Positions 1 through 7,841 are shown, counted from the stretch's first letter. The stretch is 64,000 nucleotides of DNA from an uncultured Rhodocyclaceae bacterium (GCA_907163225.1 OU015322.1:1651001-1715000); one strand, 5' to 3'. Made by a program: numbers and translations. Notes: generated by a model not told the origin, from the letters alone.

Positions 1-218
1 AGACACCTCAGGCCAGTTGCGCCTCGACTCCGAGCGCCTCGATCTTTTCAGAAAGCGCCGCCCGCAGCGACGCCTGCTTCAACTCGTTGCAGGTCACAAC
101 TGCCCCGACAAAACCTGAAACGGTTTATTTGGTCCGCCGAACATCGGCCACCCTGCGCTCGGCGTCGGCGAGCGCAGTGATTTCAATGCCTGCTAGCGCA
201 GCGCGTCCGGCGTCACAA

Positions 219-803
219 CTAGTTGGCCAGCGCCGCTTCGATCTCGGCAAAAGTACTGGCCAGCTCGAAGCCAAGCACAGGGACGCCGAGCTGGCGGCCG
301 ATGTTGGTCGCCGAGAACAGGCCTCGCACGCGCGGCGATCCGGTCGCCGCATCGACATCCTCGACCAGAATGTGCTGGCGACCGAGGCGTTTCAGGGCAT
401 CGAGAATATCCACCACGCGGACATTCAGCACCTCATTCAGATACAGGGTGTCGACATGGCCAATCGGCGTCATGAGGTCGGCCACCAGCAGCTCGTCACG
501 CTTGCAGCCACGCGCCGAGGCCACCTGCATCGGCTTCTCGTCGAGAATGTCGCGGGCTGTTATCAGGCCTTCCAGACGGTCATCAGACGATGTCACCATG
601 AGCAAACGAACACCGCGCGAGATCATCTGGGTATTGGCCTCGATCACCGACGCATCGGGCGCGATGACGACCACGCTGACGCGCAAGAAATCAGTCATCG
701 CCTCAATCGCTGGTGATTCAGCGCCGATCAAGTTGTATCCGGAAGCGCTCAGTTTGATGTTCCTGGAAATCTTGTGCGTTTGCACCTTAGGTACCAAAGG
801 CAT
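219..803 (-). CDS. Two-CBS-domain regulatory protein
   Basis: The 194-residue protein contains two CBS motifs in tandem. The first (residues ~35-95) includes VIEANTQMISRGVRLLMV and a GLITARDI turn. The second (~110-180) ends in RVRGLFSATNIGRQLG. CBS pairs usually bind adenine nucleotides and act as energy or ligand sensors; the ligand here cannot be told. The start at 803 is preferred over an upstream ATG because GGAGG lies about 8 nt before it. It reads as a host gene outside the integrated element, whose left end lies just to its right. No membrane segment or catalytic domain is attached, so a stand-alone regulatory role is likely. Confidence 0.8.
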   Translation of the reverse strand: MPLVPKVQTHKISRNIKLSASGYNLIGAESPAIEAMTDFLRVSVVVIAPDASVIEANTQMISRGVRLLMVTSSDDRLEGLITARDILDEKPMQVASARGCKRDELLVADLMTPIGHVDTLYLNEVLNVRVVDILDALKRLGRQHILVEDVDAATGSPRVRGLFSATNIGRQLGVPVLGFELASTFAEIEAALAN

Positions 804-943
804 GTCTCGATCCTCCATCGGTTATTGTTTTGCGAGCAATACATTACTGAGGCAGCAAAACCCACTTACACGTTCAAAGTATTTGGCGATTCGAGTTGCA
901 ATACAAGCCCCCAAAAGGAAATCCCCTGGCCGGCGCACAAACG

Positions 944-970
944 AAAAAAGCCTGAAAAATCAGGCTTTTT
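944..970. terminator. Bidirectional intrinsic terminator at left edge of the element
   Basis: GCCTGA and TCAGGC form a 6-bp stem with an AAAA loop, preceded by an A-run and followed by TTTTT, so it can work in both directions. On the minus strand it would stop transcription leaving the toxin-antitoxin pair at 1106-1734 before the host CBS gene. Confidence 0.8.
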
Positions 971-1053
971 AGGGAATCTATGGGAGGATGGCTATCGAAC
1001 AACTCGCCAAAACGACCATCCTTGAACGAACTAATAAGCAATCTGTAGAAATG

Positions 1054-1073
1054 TTGCCCCCAAAGTTGCCCCC
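1054..1073. repeat. Pair of TTGCCCCC direct repeats, left end
   Basis: Two copies of TTGCCCCC start at 1054 and 1066 (12-bp period). The same octamer occurs three times beside the integrase at 15291-15339. This suggests integrase or directionality-factor arm sites and places the left end of the element near here. No attL core was found. Confidence 0.5.
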
Positions 1074-1105
1074 ATGCCCTTACGGTCACTTTAGGGATGG
1101 GGCGC

Positions 1106-1399
1106 TCACCCCTGCAGCGCAGTCAGCACGGCCGCTGGGTTCTTATCGATGACGTTCAGCAACACCAGCGCTGGCCCGTGCGGGCTCCGGTCGCCACGTT
1201 CCCAATGCCGAAGAGTCGCCACGGAAAAACCAAATCGGGCGGCAAACTGTTCCTGGGTCATGGCAACCCGATTGCGCAGGGCTTTCACGTCGACCGCTTG
1301 CGGCCGGTATGTCTTCACCCCAGACTCATGGCCGCGAGCATGCCCGATGGCTTCTTGCAGCCCCTGTTTGATGCTTTCGAATGCGCTGCTTCCCATCAT
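1106..1399 (-). CDS. XRE-family antitoxin (HigA/NadS-like)
   Basis: This 97-residue protein has an XRE helix-turn-helix in its C-terminal half (residues ~40-95), with the signature TQEQFAARFGFSVATLRHWERG. Its N-terminal region is short and charged. That arrangement is typical of the antitoxin in inverted-order type II modules such as HigBA or NadS-linked RelE-like toxins. It follows the toxin gene with overlapping stop and start codons and is expected to neutralise the toxin and autorepress the pair. Two near-identical palindromes upstream of the toxin (1820-1891) are candidate operators. The start is ambiguous among two consecutive ATGs and an in-frame GTG. Confidence 0.8.
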   Translation of the reverse strand: MMGSSAFESIKQGLQEAIGHARGHESGVKTYRPQAVDVKALRNRVAMTQEQFAARFGFSVATLRHWERGDRSPHGPALVLLNVIDKNPAAVLTALQG

Positions 1400-1734
1400 C
1401 ACTCCTCATACCAAGCTGAGACGAGCATATCCACCAAGCCGGCCAGATCGTTACGCTCTGCCTTGCTGATGTTTGCCCGCTCATTCTTGGCAAACAAGGT
1501 CAGCAGATAGAGCGGCATCGTCTCCGCGTGAAAATAATAAATCACCCGCACACCACCGCTTTTCCCGCGGCCACCACGCGCCCAGCGCAATTTGCGGACG
1601 CCACCAGTGCCTTCAATCAAATCGCCAGACCTCGGATGTGAGGCGAGATAACTCAACAGATCCCGGCGCTCCTCCTCCGACAGAAGCTTTTCAGCCTTCC
1701 GGATGTATTCGGGGGTCTCGGCAATGGTTTGCAT
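1399..1734 (-). CDS. RelE/HigB-type toxin
   Basis: The 111-residue protein fits the RelE/ParE superfamily: an N-terminal helical hairpin (TPEYIRKAEKLLSEEERRDL), then GTGGVRKLRWA, GKSGGVRVIYYF and LYLLTLFAKNERANIS. These are the conserved beta-strand motifs of HigB-2/NadS-associated toxins, which act as ribosome-dependent mRNA nucleases or related inhibitors. It is the first gene of a two-gene operon with the XRE antitoxin. The start at 1734 is chosen because family members begin a few residues before the first helix; the longer open frame adds a non-conserved leader. The pair likely stabilises the integrated element. Confidence 0.82.
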   Translation of the reverse strand: MQTIAETPEYIRKAEKLLSEEERRDLLSYLASHPRSGDLIEGTGGVRKLRWARGGRGKSGGVRVIYYFHAETMPLYLLTLFAKNERANISKAERNDLAGLVDMLVSAWYEE

Positions 1735-1819
1735 GCTTCTGATTATAATCCATTGGATTAGTTCAACCAAGCCCAAACAGATTCGGCTTGGCACATCAAA
1801 GCCACCCGACCCAAGCCAT

Positions 1820-1891
1820 TATCGTGAGCAATTGCTCACGATATCGCTCCCAAGCCCTACCTTTCGACCCGATAACCTGAGCATATGCTCA
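1820..1891. promoter_or_regulatory. Two TGAGCA-NN-TGCTCA palindromic operators
   Basis: A perfect 24-bp palindrome occupies 1820-1843 (core TGAGCAATTGCTCA) and a 14-bp palindrome occupies 1878-1891 (TGAGCATATGCTCA). Both are followed by CGATAT. They lie upstream of the toxin-antitoxin operon on the side facing the origin, and are candidate binding sites for its XRE antitoxin or an AlpA-type regulator. Confidence 0.6.
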
Positions 1892-1911
1892 CGATATTGA
1901 CCCCAAACCCT

Positions 1912-1945
1912 CACGCGTGTACACGCGTACGTGCGCACATGTGTG
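1912..1945. other. 34-nt perfectly alternating purine-pyrimidine tract
   Basis: Every base from 1912 to 1945 alternates pyrimidine and purine, with CG, CA and TG steps, a sequence type known to favour Z-DNA. It ends 13 nt before the first iteron. Confidence 0.75.
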
Positions 1946-1958
1946 AGCTACAAAAACG

Positions 1959-2183
1959 GGTGTAACTGGTGTAACGGTGTAACTGATCGCCAAAACCATT
2001 GCGGCACAAAGGTTTAGCGGTTACACCACCCAAGCGAAGTGGTGTAACCACCGGTGTAACAAGGCAGGAATGAGTGATTCAGTTACACCGCAACCATGCT
2101 CGGTGTAACTGCGGTGTAACCGCCGAAAGCATTGCAGCACAAGGTTTTTAATATACCAGTTACACCGTTACACCAGTTACACC
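1959..2183. repeat. Twelve GGTGTAAC iterons: candidate replication origin
   Basis: GGTGTAAC or its complement GTTACACC occurs at 1959, 1968, 1976, 2020, 2041, 2053, 2082, 2102, 2113, 2159, 2167 and 2176. The outer groups of three face inward: forward copies on the left, reverse copies on the right. P4-type satellites replicate from an iteron origin bound by their primase-helicase alpha protein, and here the primase and helicase genes lie within a few kilobases. The interval has no coding gene. Origin function is inferred. Confidence 0.7.
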
Positions 2184-2195
2184 ATATTTTTACCC

Positions 2196-2227
2196 CACAC
2201 GTGCACGCGCGCACATGTACACGCGCG
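2196..2227. other. 32-nt alternating purine-pyrimidine tract
   Basis: This mirrors the tract at 1912-1945 on the other side of the iterons and begins 12 nt after the last one. The remaining bases to 2421 hold no supported feature. Confidence 0.75.
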
Positions 2228-2421
2228 GGTTAAATTCCGCACCGGCAGGGAATTGCGGAAGCGCCAAATCAATCCGCCCCGTTACCAAATGCCTAAACAC
2301 GACCACCAAGGCCCCGCAAATCATTCCAATTCGATTTTTACGAAAAATACACACCAAGGTGACCATAAAACAAAAAAACGCCGTATAGGCGTTTTCTGTC
2401 GATTTTGGCGCTCTACTGAAA

Positions 2422-2667
2422 TTATTTCGGATTGCGGACTGATCGCGTCTTCCGGAGTTTCACATCGGGGATCTGCGTTGTCTGCTTCGCCTCGTCCTTT
2501 TTTGCCTGCAACCAAGCGATCACTTCATCGTAGTCCAAAGCGACACAGCGCGGAGTAATGGCGAAACGTTTTGGGAATTCACCACGCTTTTCCATTTGGT
2601 AGATGGTCGAGTCGGACAACTGAATGAGTTGCAGCAATTCCTCACGACGAATGGCCCTGGAAATCAT
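2422..2667 (-). CDS. AlpA-family transcriptional regulator
   Basis: The 81-residue protein has a MerR-like winged HTH: RREELLQLIQLSDSTIYQME followed by KRGEFPKRFAI and the wing DYDEVIAWLQAKK. AlpA/Vis proteins in P4-like elements activate integrase or excision genes and can repress others. It is the last gene of the left operon, overlapping the DUF4224 gene by an ATGA, and lies next to the iteron region. A second, divergent AlpA copy is at 12189-12440, so the element carries two regulators of this type, possibly with different targets. Confidence 0.85.
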   Translation of the reverse strand: MISRAIRREELLQLIQLSDSTIYQMEKRGEFPKRFAITPRCVALDYDEVIAWLQAKKDEAKQTTQIPDVKLRKTRSVRNPK

Positions 2668-2900
2668 TTCTGCTCCTTGTTAATCCAATGAGAAAAATTC
2701 GGCTCCTGAGCAAGATCTGGCGGCTCATCGGTCGCCCTACCCATTTTGAAATCGAAAAAATCCCGGCTGACCTTGGGACGGCCAGCCGCTGAGACCGCGT
2801 ACTTCCAGCCGTTTCGCTTGAGCCACTCAATCTGTTTGCTCGGCAATTGCCGATCAGTCAGCTCGATCAACTCCTCCTTGGTCAAAAACGAATTGCTCAT
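2664..2900 (-). CDS. DUF4224 small protein
   Basis: The 78-residue protein begins FLTKEELIELTDRQLPSKQI, continues EWLKRNGWKYAV and then AAGRPKVSRDFF. These match DUF4224, a domain common in proteobacterial prophages and integrative elements beside integrases or AlpA proteins. The fold is probably a small DNA-binding one, but no function has been shown. It lies between the DUF927 helicase (7-nt gap) and the AlpA gene (4-nt overlap), so all are probably cotranscribed. The start at 2900 leaves the family N-terminus intact. Confidence 0.75.
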   Translation of the reverse strand: MSNSFLTKEELIELTDRQLPSKQIEWLKRNGWKYAVSAAGRPKVSRDFFDFKMGRATDEPPDLAQEPNFSHWINKEQK

Positions 2901-2906
2901 AGTCAA

Positions 2907-4694
2907 TCATTCAATGCGTGTCGTCCTGACGAACCTGTAGAAGCGGCGCGGATTTTGATTATCTGGCGTTTTGGTCGGAGTCGTCGCTTTGCCATCGCTG
3001 TTTTTCTTAAGCATCCCCGCTCTCTCCAACACGTTGGCCGCTGCAACTCGATCATAGCCTTCGGCAATCTCATCATTGAACGTCGCAGGGAATACATGAA
3101 ACCATGAATCTTCTCCCTTGTTCTGGCAGTACCCGGCCACGTCGCGCATGCTGATCGGCGCACCAAGTTTGTTGCCGGCGGACTCCCAGTCGATGAACCT
3201 GCTGTAAGAGTGTCTCGCGAACCATCCCTCTGCTTGGCTGATGATTTGCTCATCTTCCCGATTGCCGAGGCCGTATCGATCTAGCCATGCAACAAAGCAC
3301 CGCTGCAGGGCATGCTTGCCTTCCAGCGCCTGCCATCCCGTCATGCCGGCATCGGTAGCAATTTCCAGCGCCTCGCCGGCCGCTGCAAAACGCATCGCCA
3401 CCCGCCTTACCTGGCCACTTGCCGCACTGGGCAGCACATCGACAGCCTCGCTGATCGCCTTGCGCATTCGCGCCGTAATCTCAGCCGTCCGGTCGGCAAC
3501 ATAAGCCACGAACGCCCGGCCAACAGCGCCATGGTTCTCCTGCGTCGCACGATCCATTGCTCGAGCGAGATGGTTTGAATCAGCCACGCCATTCAGGGTT
3601 TCGAAACACCCCATGCCAGCTCCGGCATCAGCCGGCAGGCAGGCCAAACGAACTTCCTGCCCTGCCCTGGTTCGCCGCCCACCGCCCTGCATCACCCCGG
3701 TCAAGTCGATTTCGCCGGTCGACAGCACCAAGATCCGCCAACGCAGCATTTCCCGGTTGCCTCCATCACGTGCCCCCTGCATCTTTCCCGTTCCATTGAA
3801 CAGCCGGTAAGCCGCCATGCTGATCGCCTCAGGGTTTCCTTGGCCGATCTCGTCCAACGACATCAAACCATCGTTTCGCGCTGCAGCCGCATTTGCCAGC
3901 GCAAGGGCGGTGGCATCCCAGTTCAGCACCTGCTCGCGAGGGTGCCCCCAGACCGATGCCCCGACGTTTGCCGATGTGGTTTTGCCACACCCGGAAGGAC
4001 CATAGAGGTGAAAGCCACCACATTCCAGGCCAACCTGGTGCAGCAATGGTGCCGCCAGCGCCGCGCCAATGGCCAGCATTGGCCGCGAATTCCCGGCGCA
4101 CAACTTGGCCACGCCAGCCTTCCAACTTTCGACACTGCCTTTCGGCTGGTAAGCATGCGCATGGCTGCGGTCACCGTTGTAGAACAGTGGTCTATCGGGC
4201 TCTCCGATGACCTCCCCGCTCGGCAGGACATAGGCCCCGTGATTCCAGCCGCCGCGATGACTGATCGAGTGCATGAGATCATCGCCACCAATCTGCAGCC
4301 AGGACGCCAGATACTCCTGCGCCCGGCGGCTTGGTGCAATTGCCAGGCCCCCAGCCCGCAACAATGACCACCCCTGACGATCTCCAACCATGCCGAGATT
4401 CAGAGCATGCATCCGCTCCTGCTTGGAACCACGTGATTTCCAGCGCAGAATGCGATAGTGCTCATGCCCCTCATCCATGCCGCGCCCAATAACCTCTAGG
4501 CGGTCACACAGCCACATAGGTGGCAATTCGATCACCTTGCCACCCTCGGCAATCTTGGTGCCGATGTAGAACACACCGTCATCGCGTACCTCGGTACGCG
4601 GCTCCGGAATGGCATCCTCTTCGACCTTATCCGGCACGGCAATATCGCCACTGACGGCCAACTTCAAACGTTTCACATCTGCCTTGGCATTCAC
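2907..4694 (-). CDS. DUF927-family replicative helicase
   Basis: The 595-residue protein carries a DUF927 ATPase core. The P-loop is GPSGCGKTTS (~residue 233), with Walker B at LMSLDEIG (~285) and a sensor-like ILVLSTGEI (~330). DUF927 proteins are the helicase-like half of satellite and plasmid replication proteins. In P4 the alpha protein joins primase, helicase and origin-binding activity in one chain; here the primase is the separate upstream gene. A GTG start overlaps the primase stop (GTGA), implying coupled translation. The C-terminal ~150 residues could carry the origin-binding part that would recognise the iterons at 1959-2183; that is inference. Confidence 0.82.
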   Translation of the reverse strand: MNAKADVKRLKLAVSGDIAVPDKVEEDAIPEPRTEVRDDGVFYIGTKIAEGGKVIELPPMWLCDRLEVIGRGMDEGHEHYRILRWKSRGSKQERMHALNLGMVGDRQGWSLLRAGGLAIAPSRRAQEYLASWLQIGGDDLMHSISHRGGWNHGAYVLPSGEVIGEPDRPLFYNGDRSHAHAYQPKGSVESWKAGVAKLCAGNSRPMLAIGAALAAPLLHQVGLECGGFHLYGPSGCGKTTSANVGASVWGHPREQVLNWDATALALANAAAARNDGLMSLDEIGQGNPEAISMAAYRLFNGTGKMQGARDGGNREMLRWRILVLSTGEIDLTGVMQGGGRRTRAGQEVRLACLPADAGAGMGCFETLNGVADSNHLARAMDRATQENHGAVGRAFVAYVADRTAEITARMRKAISEAVDVLPSAASGQVRRVAMRFAAAGEALEIATDAGMTGWQALEGKHALQRCFVAWLDRYGLGNREDEQIISQAEGWFARHSYSRFIDWESAGNKLGAPISMRDVAGYCQNKGEDSWFHVFPATFNDEIAEGYDRVAAANVLERAGMLKKNSDGKATTPTKTPDNQNPRRFYRFVRTTRIE

Positions 4695-5731
4695 GCCGGG
4701 CTCCTTTCAGCATTCAGAACGTCCAGCCAGTCAAGGCCAGGTGTTGATGGGAACAACACGCACCCCGCACGCCCTTCTTGCTTCAACCGCTCTACCAAAG
4801 CCGCCGCAGCTCGCTGGCCAACCCCGCTGGGGTCATGGTCAGACGCCACGACAATCTCGCCGGCCTCCGGTGGGAGCACCACCGTCGCCAGGCCATTGGC
4901 AGAAACACAGGCCCAAACCGGGGCACCGGTCAGGGCATGAACTGCCAAAGCAGTCTCTACCCCCTCGGCAACCACCAGCGTCGCGCCATTGACCGGAAAC
5001 AGCCTGATCGCCGCTCCCGGCATGACGCCCTCCTTGCGAACCTTCAACTTCTTGACCGGCAAACACTCGCCATCGTCCGGAAAACGCACAGCAGCCTTGT
5101 CTCCATCGTGGCCAAGATAGGTCCGATGAATTGCCACCGTGACGCCATCCGGCCCCTGCACTGCCGCCAGCATGGCCGGATAGTTGCCAAGGCGTACTGG
5201 CCTGCCACCATCCGACAGCCAGTACGGCAACGACGGATGAAAGCGCAACGTCGACGGCATCACTGCCGGCAGACAACCCCGCCGCTCCAGGTAACGCCAC
5301 ACCGGATCTCCTTGTTCCGGCGGCGCCGCCTCTTTCCACATCCGGCGCAAAGCCTCGCCATCGTCCTTGGCGGGACTCGCCTTTGGCGCCTCCCGGCGCA
5401 CCGGAGGCATCGCCGGAGCGACACCACCGAGCGCGTCCGAGACAGCGGCCAGCGCCTGGCGTAAATCGCAGCCCAGGTAATGCATCACCAGCTCGAAACC
5501 GTCCCCGCCCTGGCGATCCATCGCCCGGCAGACAAACGAGCCACTGCCGTGCTTGTCAGTAAAGCTAAAACGATCACGCCCACCGCAGCCCGGGCATGGC
5601 TTGTTCTGCTTGGTAAGGGTTGCAGCCGGAATCCCCAAAGAAACGAGGATTTCCGGCCAGCGCCCGCCGGCATCGAGACGCAAGCGCTCGAGGGATAGCC
5701 GACGTTGATCACGGGATGGATCATTGCTCAT
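4691..5731 (-). CDS. DnaG-type primase with zinc finger and TOPRIM domain
   Basis: The 346-residue protein starts with a zinc-binding motif (CPGCGGRDRFSF, later FVC; residues ~35-65), followed by a helical linker and a TOPRIM domain. TOPRIM residues are in LVVAEGVETALAV (~255; catalytic Glu) and VVASDHDPSG (~300; the DxD pair). It should synthesise primers for element replication with the downstream DUF927 helicase, matching the split form of a P4 alpha-like replicase. The start at 5731 avoids a long non-conserved extension. It is coupled to the helicase by a stop/start overlap. Confidence 0.85.
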   Translation of the reverse strand: MSNDPSRDQRRLSLERLRLDAGGRWPEILVSLGIPAATLTKQNKPCPGCGGRDRFSFTDKHGSGSFVCRAMDRQGGDGFELVMHYLGCDLRQALAAVSDALGGVAPAMPPVRREAPKASPAKDDGEALRRMWKEAAPPEQGDPVWRYLERRGCLPAVMPSTLRFHPSLPYWLSDGGRPVRLGNYPAMLAAVQGPDGVTVAIHRTYLGHDGDKAAVRFPDDGECLPVKKLKVRKEGVMPGAAIRLFPVNGATLVVAEGVETALAVHALTGAPVWACVSANGLATVVLPPEAGEIVVASDHDPSGVGQRAAAALVERLKQEGRAGCVLFPSTPGLDWLDVLNAERSPA

Positions 5732-5738
5732 GGCCGAA

Positions 5739-6101
5739 TCAGTACCTCGGCACGCCATCGAACGGCGTTTCCTTTGCCTTGCGCAGCGCGGCCGCGGAAT
5801 TGTCGAAAAAATCATCCATGATCGCCTCGCGCAAAGCCAACCCGAAATCTGAGCGCATGAGCAACCGGCTATCGGAAAACAGCGGCCCGGTTGACTCAAT
5901 AAAACCGCGGACGAAATACATGTCCGGCTGAAACCTGCTGCGGTCGACACCATCGAAAATTCCCGCCCGCGCCCGCTTCAGACCGTCGATAGTTTCCAGC
6001 ATCTGGATGGCGAAATACCGCCCGGCCCGATAGGCCTGCTCGTGATAAGAAGCCATGGTCAGGCGCTCTTCAGGGGTAAGCCTTGACGTTCTCTTGGCCA
6101 T
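5739..6101 (-). CDS. Hypothetical element protein, 120 aa
   Basis: I do not recognise a family. The protein begins MAKRTSRLTPEERLTMASYH and is helical and charged, with no membrane segment, signal peptide or catalytic motif visible. The start at 6101 is chosen because a GGGGGGA stretch lies about 7 nt upstream, whereas the ATG two codons earlier is too close to it. It sits in a tight run of small genes feeding the primase and helicase genes (7-nt gap to the primase), so a role as replication accessory or early protein of the element is the simplest guess. Confidence 0.6.
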   Translation of the reverse strand: MAKRTSRLTPEERLTMASYHEQAYRAGRYFAIQMLETIDGLKRARAGIFDGVDRSRFQPDMYFVRGFIESTGPLFSDSRLLMRSDFGLALREAIMDDFFDNSAAALRKAKETPFDGVPRY

Positions 6102-6103
6102 TT

Positions 6104-6499
6104 TCATTCCCCCCTTGCCTGGTTGAAACCAAAGTCTTCTGCCATCTTTTCGAAGATGAGCCCACACCGTTCGAAGTAGCAGTGCACTTCCGGCCAGGCA
6201 TTGGCCTCCATGCGCAGTACCGCCAAAACGTCGTCAAGGATCTGGGAATCCAGGCCGCCCAGGTTGGTCAGATCGAGGGGAAAGCGCTGGCCGTTGTAAC
6301 AGCCGAGCAACACGGCAGCGACCCGACGCGATTGGCCGGAGTGCCCCATGGCGATGGTGAGCAGTCGACTTAACGCGGACTCCCCGAATTTTCGGTCTCG
6401 CCTGATTTTGCCCTGCAAAGCCAGCATTTCGCGCCGGTGGCTGGCCATCGCCGCCGAAACGGCTGGATCCGGCTGGCCATTGATGAGTGTATTGGTCAT
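6104..6499 (-). CDS. DUF7673-like element protein
   Basis: The 131-residue protein has a conserved block, SRLLTIAMGHSGQSRRVA followed by LLGCYNGQRFPLDLT, then DDVLAVLRM and EVHCYFERCG. I associate this with a family of uncharacterised proteins (DUF7673) common in proteobacterial prophages and integrative elements. No enzymatic motif is visible. It overlaps the next gene upstream by an ATGA and precedes the 120-aa gene by 2 nt. The whole run 4691-6762 therefore behaves as one operon with the replication genes. Confidence 0.65.
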   Translation of the reverse strand: MTNTLINGQPDPAVSAAMASHRREMLALQGKIRRDRKFGESALSRLLTIAMGHSGQSRRVAAVLLGCYNGQRFPLDLTNLGGLDSQILDDVLAVLRMEANAWPEVHCYFERCGLIFEKMAEDFGFNQARGE

Positions 6500-6762
6500 G
6501 GCTTCGTGTTCCCTACGATACCGAACACGAAGAGCTTGATACGGTCTAGGTGCGTATTCATCCGCTCCGCCATCGCATCGACCATCTCGGCAAACTCCTC
6601 CGGAGAAGGGGCTTCATCACCCTTTGCCCCCGTACTCCGTATCCAGTCGGCCAGGGTGCCTTGTGCCGATACGGCGTGAATCGCTCCCCACATGGCCTCC
6701 CGCAGGAAGTCATGCTCCTTCTCTGAAGTGGCGGCCAATTCTTTGTTTTCAGCTTTTCCCAT
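6496..6762 (-). CDS. Small acidic hypothetical protein, 88 aa
   Basis: No family is recognised. The sequence starts MGKAENKELAATSEKEHDF and is predicted to be mostly helical, with an acidic centre (APSPEEFAEMVDAMAERM). The start at 6762 is the methionine nearest the coupled upstream gene; two earlier in-frame starts are possible. It overlaps the DUF7673-like gene by four bases. Its small size and position point to an early accessory gene of the element. Confidence 0.5.
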   Translation of the reverse strand: MGKAENKELAATSEKEHDFLREAMWGAIHAVSAQGTLADWIRSTGAKGDEAPSPEEFAEMVDAMAERMNTHLDRIKLFVFGIVGNTKP

Positions 6763-6767
6763 GATCA

Positions 6768-7037
6768 TCACTCCTCTACGCATTCAACGAGATCGGCCAG
6801 GCAGCATTTCGCCCGGAAGACGCGCAACGCATCGGCCGGCGAGCCGACCGGCTTGACGCTGGCGGCAACCGGCGCTTGGATGCCGGGCATGGCCAGGGCG
6901 TCGGCAAGGGCATCGCCGCTGCTGCGGGCAAGCGCGGTGTAGCCAAGGCGCTGATCGGCGAAACGAAGGGAAACGGAGAAGGCCCGAAATGGGCGGGTGG
7001 CATTGGAGCGCGGGTGCGCAATTGCGATTGATGGCAT
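6768..7037 (-). CDS. Hypothetical protein, 89 aa, first gene of replication operon
   Basis: The 89-residue product (starts MPSIAIAHPRSNATRPFRAF) has an alternating hydrophobic segment (FSVSLRFADQRLGYTALA) and an Ala-rich middle. It faintly recalls host-division-inhibitor-like (Icd-like) proteins encoded at this place in many satellites, but key residues are not clear enough to name it. It is the first coding frame of the minus-strand run leading to the primase. Base composition agrees with its neighbours. Confidence 0.5.
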   Translation of the reverse strand: MPSIAIAHPRSNATRPFRAFSVSLRFADQRLGYTALARSSGDALADALAMPGIQAPVAASVKPVGSPADALRVFRAKCCLADLVECVEE

Positions 7038-7315
7038 GACAACCTCCTGTACAGCGGCTTAAAAACTCCGCTTTCCCCGACGCCAATCGGGGTGGGCGGA
7101 ACCGTGCAGGTTGGCGTACCGGGTACAGGATCCGGCGCAGCTTTCGCTGCCCCGCACGGCCCGCCCATTGAACAGGGGCCATGACTACGGACGAAAAAAT
7201 AGCCGCTATGGTGGCGGCTCATCCGCCTGTACTTCGGGACGCCAATCCCGTCTGCATTTGTGTTTGCAGCGTTGCGATTGTTTTGCAGTTCTACGTCTTT
7301 GTCAACGGCAACACG

Positions 7316-7402
7316 TTGCAATCCATGAATTGTTTTCATAGAATGAATTCACTTTTGTCGTATTTTGTTGTGCACATGACCGCCTTCGGGCGGTCTTTTT
7401 TT
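7316..7402 (+). ncRNA. Candidate ~50-nt RNA: sigma70 promoter then terminator
   Basis: TTGCAA (7316-7321) and TAGAAT (7339-7344) are 17 bp apart, a near-consensus promoter on the plus strand, opposite to the genes around it. A strong terminator, GACCGCC-TTCG-GGCGGTC plus seven T, ends at 7402. Transcription would begin near 7351 and give an RNA of about 50 nt with no room for a protein. The rest of 7038-7428 shows no supported gene. P4 controls its prophage state with a short RNA (CI), so a regulatory RNA is plausible; this is inference. Confidence 0.45.
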
Positions 7403-7428
7403 GTCAGCCTGAAACCGGAAGTTGGCTT

Positions 7429-7707
7429 TTATGTCATAGCCGCGCCCTCCGAAAAACGATCAATATCCTGATCACTTCCGGCCTGACGAAGGCCCGTCCA
7501 GCGATCCGATTGCTTGAGCTGCGAGGCCACCAGAGGATCGGGAAACGCAGGTGGCGAAATCGTTCGAACTACTTCAACCGCAACAATAAAAGTGTGCCCG
7601 CACACCACGTTCGTGCACTGGCAAGTAGCTTCCTTGACTAATTTGCTCAGCTGCTTTGAGCTGCGAATGAATGCGGGGGAACTGCAATGCGGGCATTTCG
7701 TTTTCAT
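7429..7707 (-). CDS. Ogr/Delta-like zinc-finger activator (copy 1)
   Basis: The 92-residue protein starts MKTKCPHCSSPAFI and has the second cysteine pair in CQCTNVVCGHTFIVAVEVVR, the layout of Ogr/Delta proteins (CxxC...CxxxxC). In P2 and P4 these activate late tail, capsid and satellite promoters by contacting RNA polymerase alpha. An AGGAG 8 nt upstream supports this start, though a GTG at 7830 would give a 133-residue form coupled to the tape-measure stop. It lies just after the tape-measure gene. A second copy is at 11234-11452. Confidence 0.75.
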   Translation of the reverse strand: MKTKCPHCSSPAFIRSSKQLSKLVKEATCQCTNVVCGHTFIVAVEVVRTISPPAFPDPLVASQLKQSDRWTGLRQAGSDQDIDRFSEGAAMT

Positions 7708-7841
7708 ACCAGGATCTCCTGACTTGACGTAGGCGACCAGCGCCTGAAACTCCGGATTGCTTTTGGGCGATGCGGCATCAAGGCCGGCACCTGGTCGATA
7801 TATTTTTGCCAATTCGTTTTGCTCACTCACTGGGTTCGCCT

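Noticed and set aside
8-218. A reading frame ending ...IEALGVEAQLA at position 8 and an upstream segment ...VADVRRTK in the same frame with a stop between them
   Set aside because: It looks like a broken gene tail, but neither piece has a start codon with a ribosome-binding site, no family is recognisable, and the window edge cuts the context.
980-998. 15/19 similarity of GGGAGGATGG-type sequence to the 3' part of tRNA-Ala, as a possible attL
   Set aside because: A recent integration should leave an exact duplicate of the tRNA 3' end. The mismatches and short length do not exceed chance enough, so no attL was annotated.
2253-2558. Plus-strand open frame across the AlpA region
   Set aside because: It overlaps the AlpA gene in antisense, has no ribosome-binding site and no recognisable domain.
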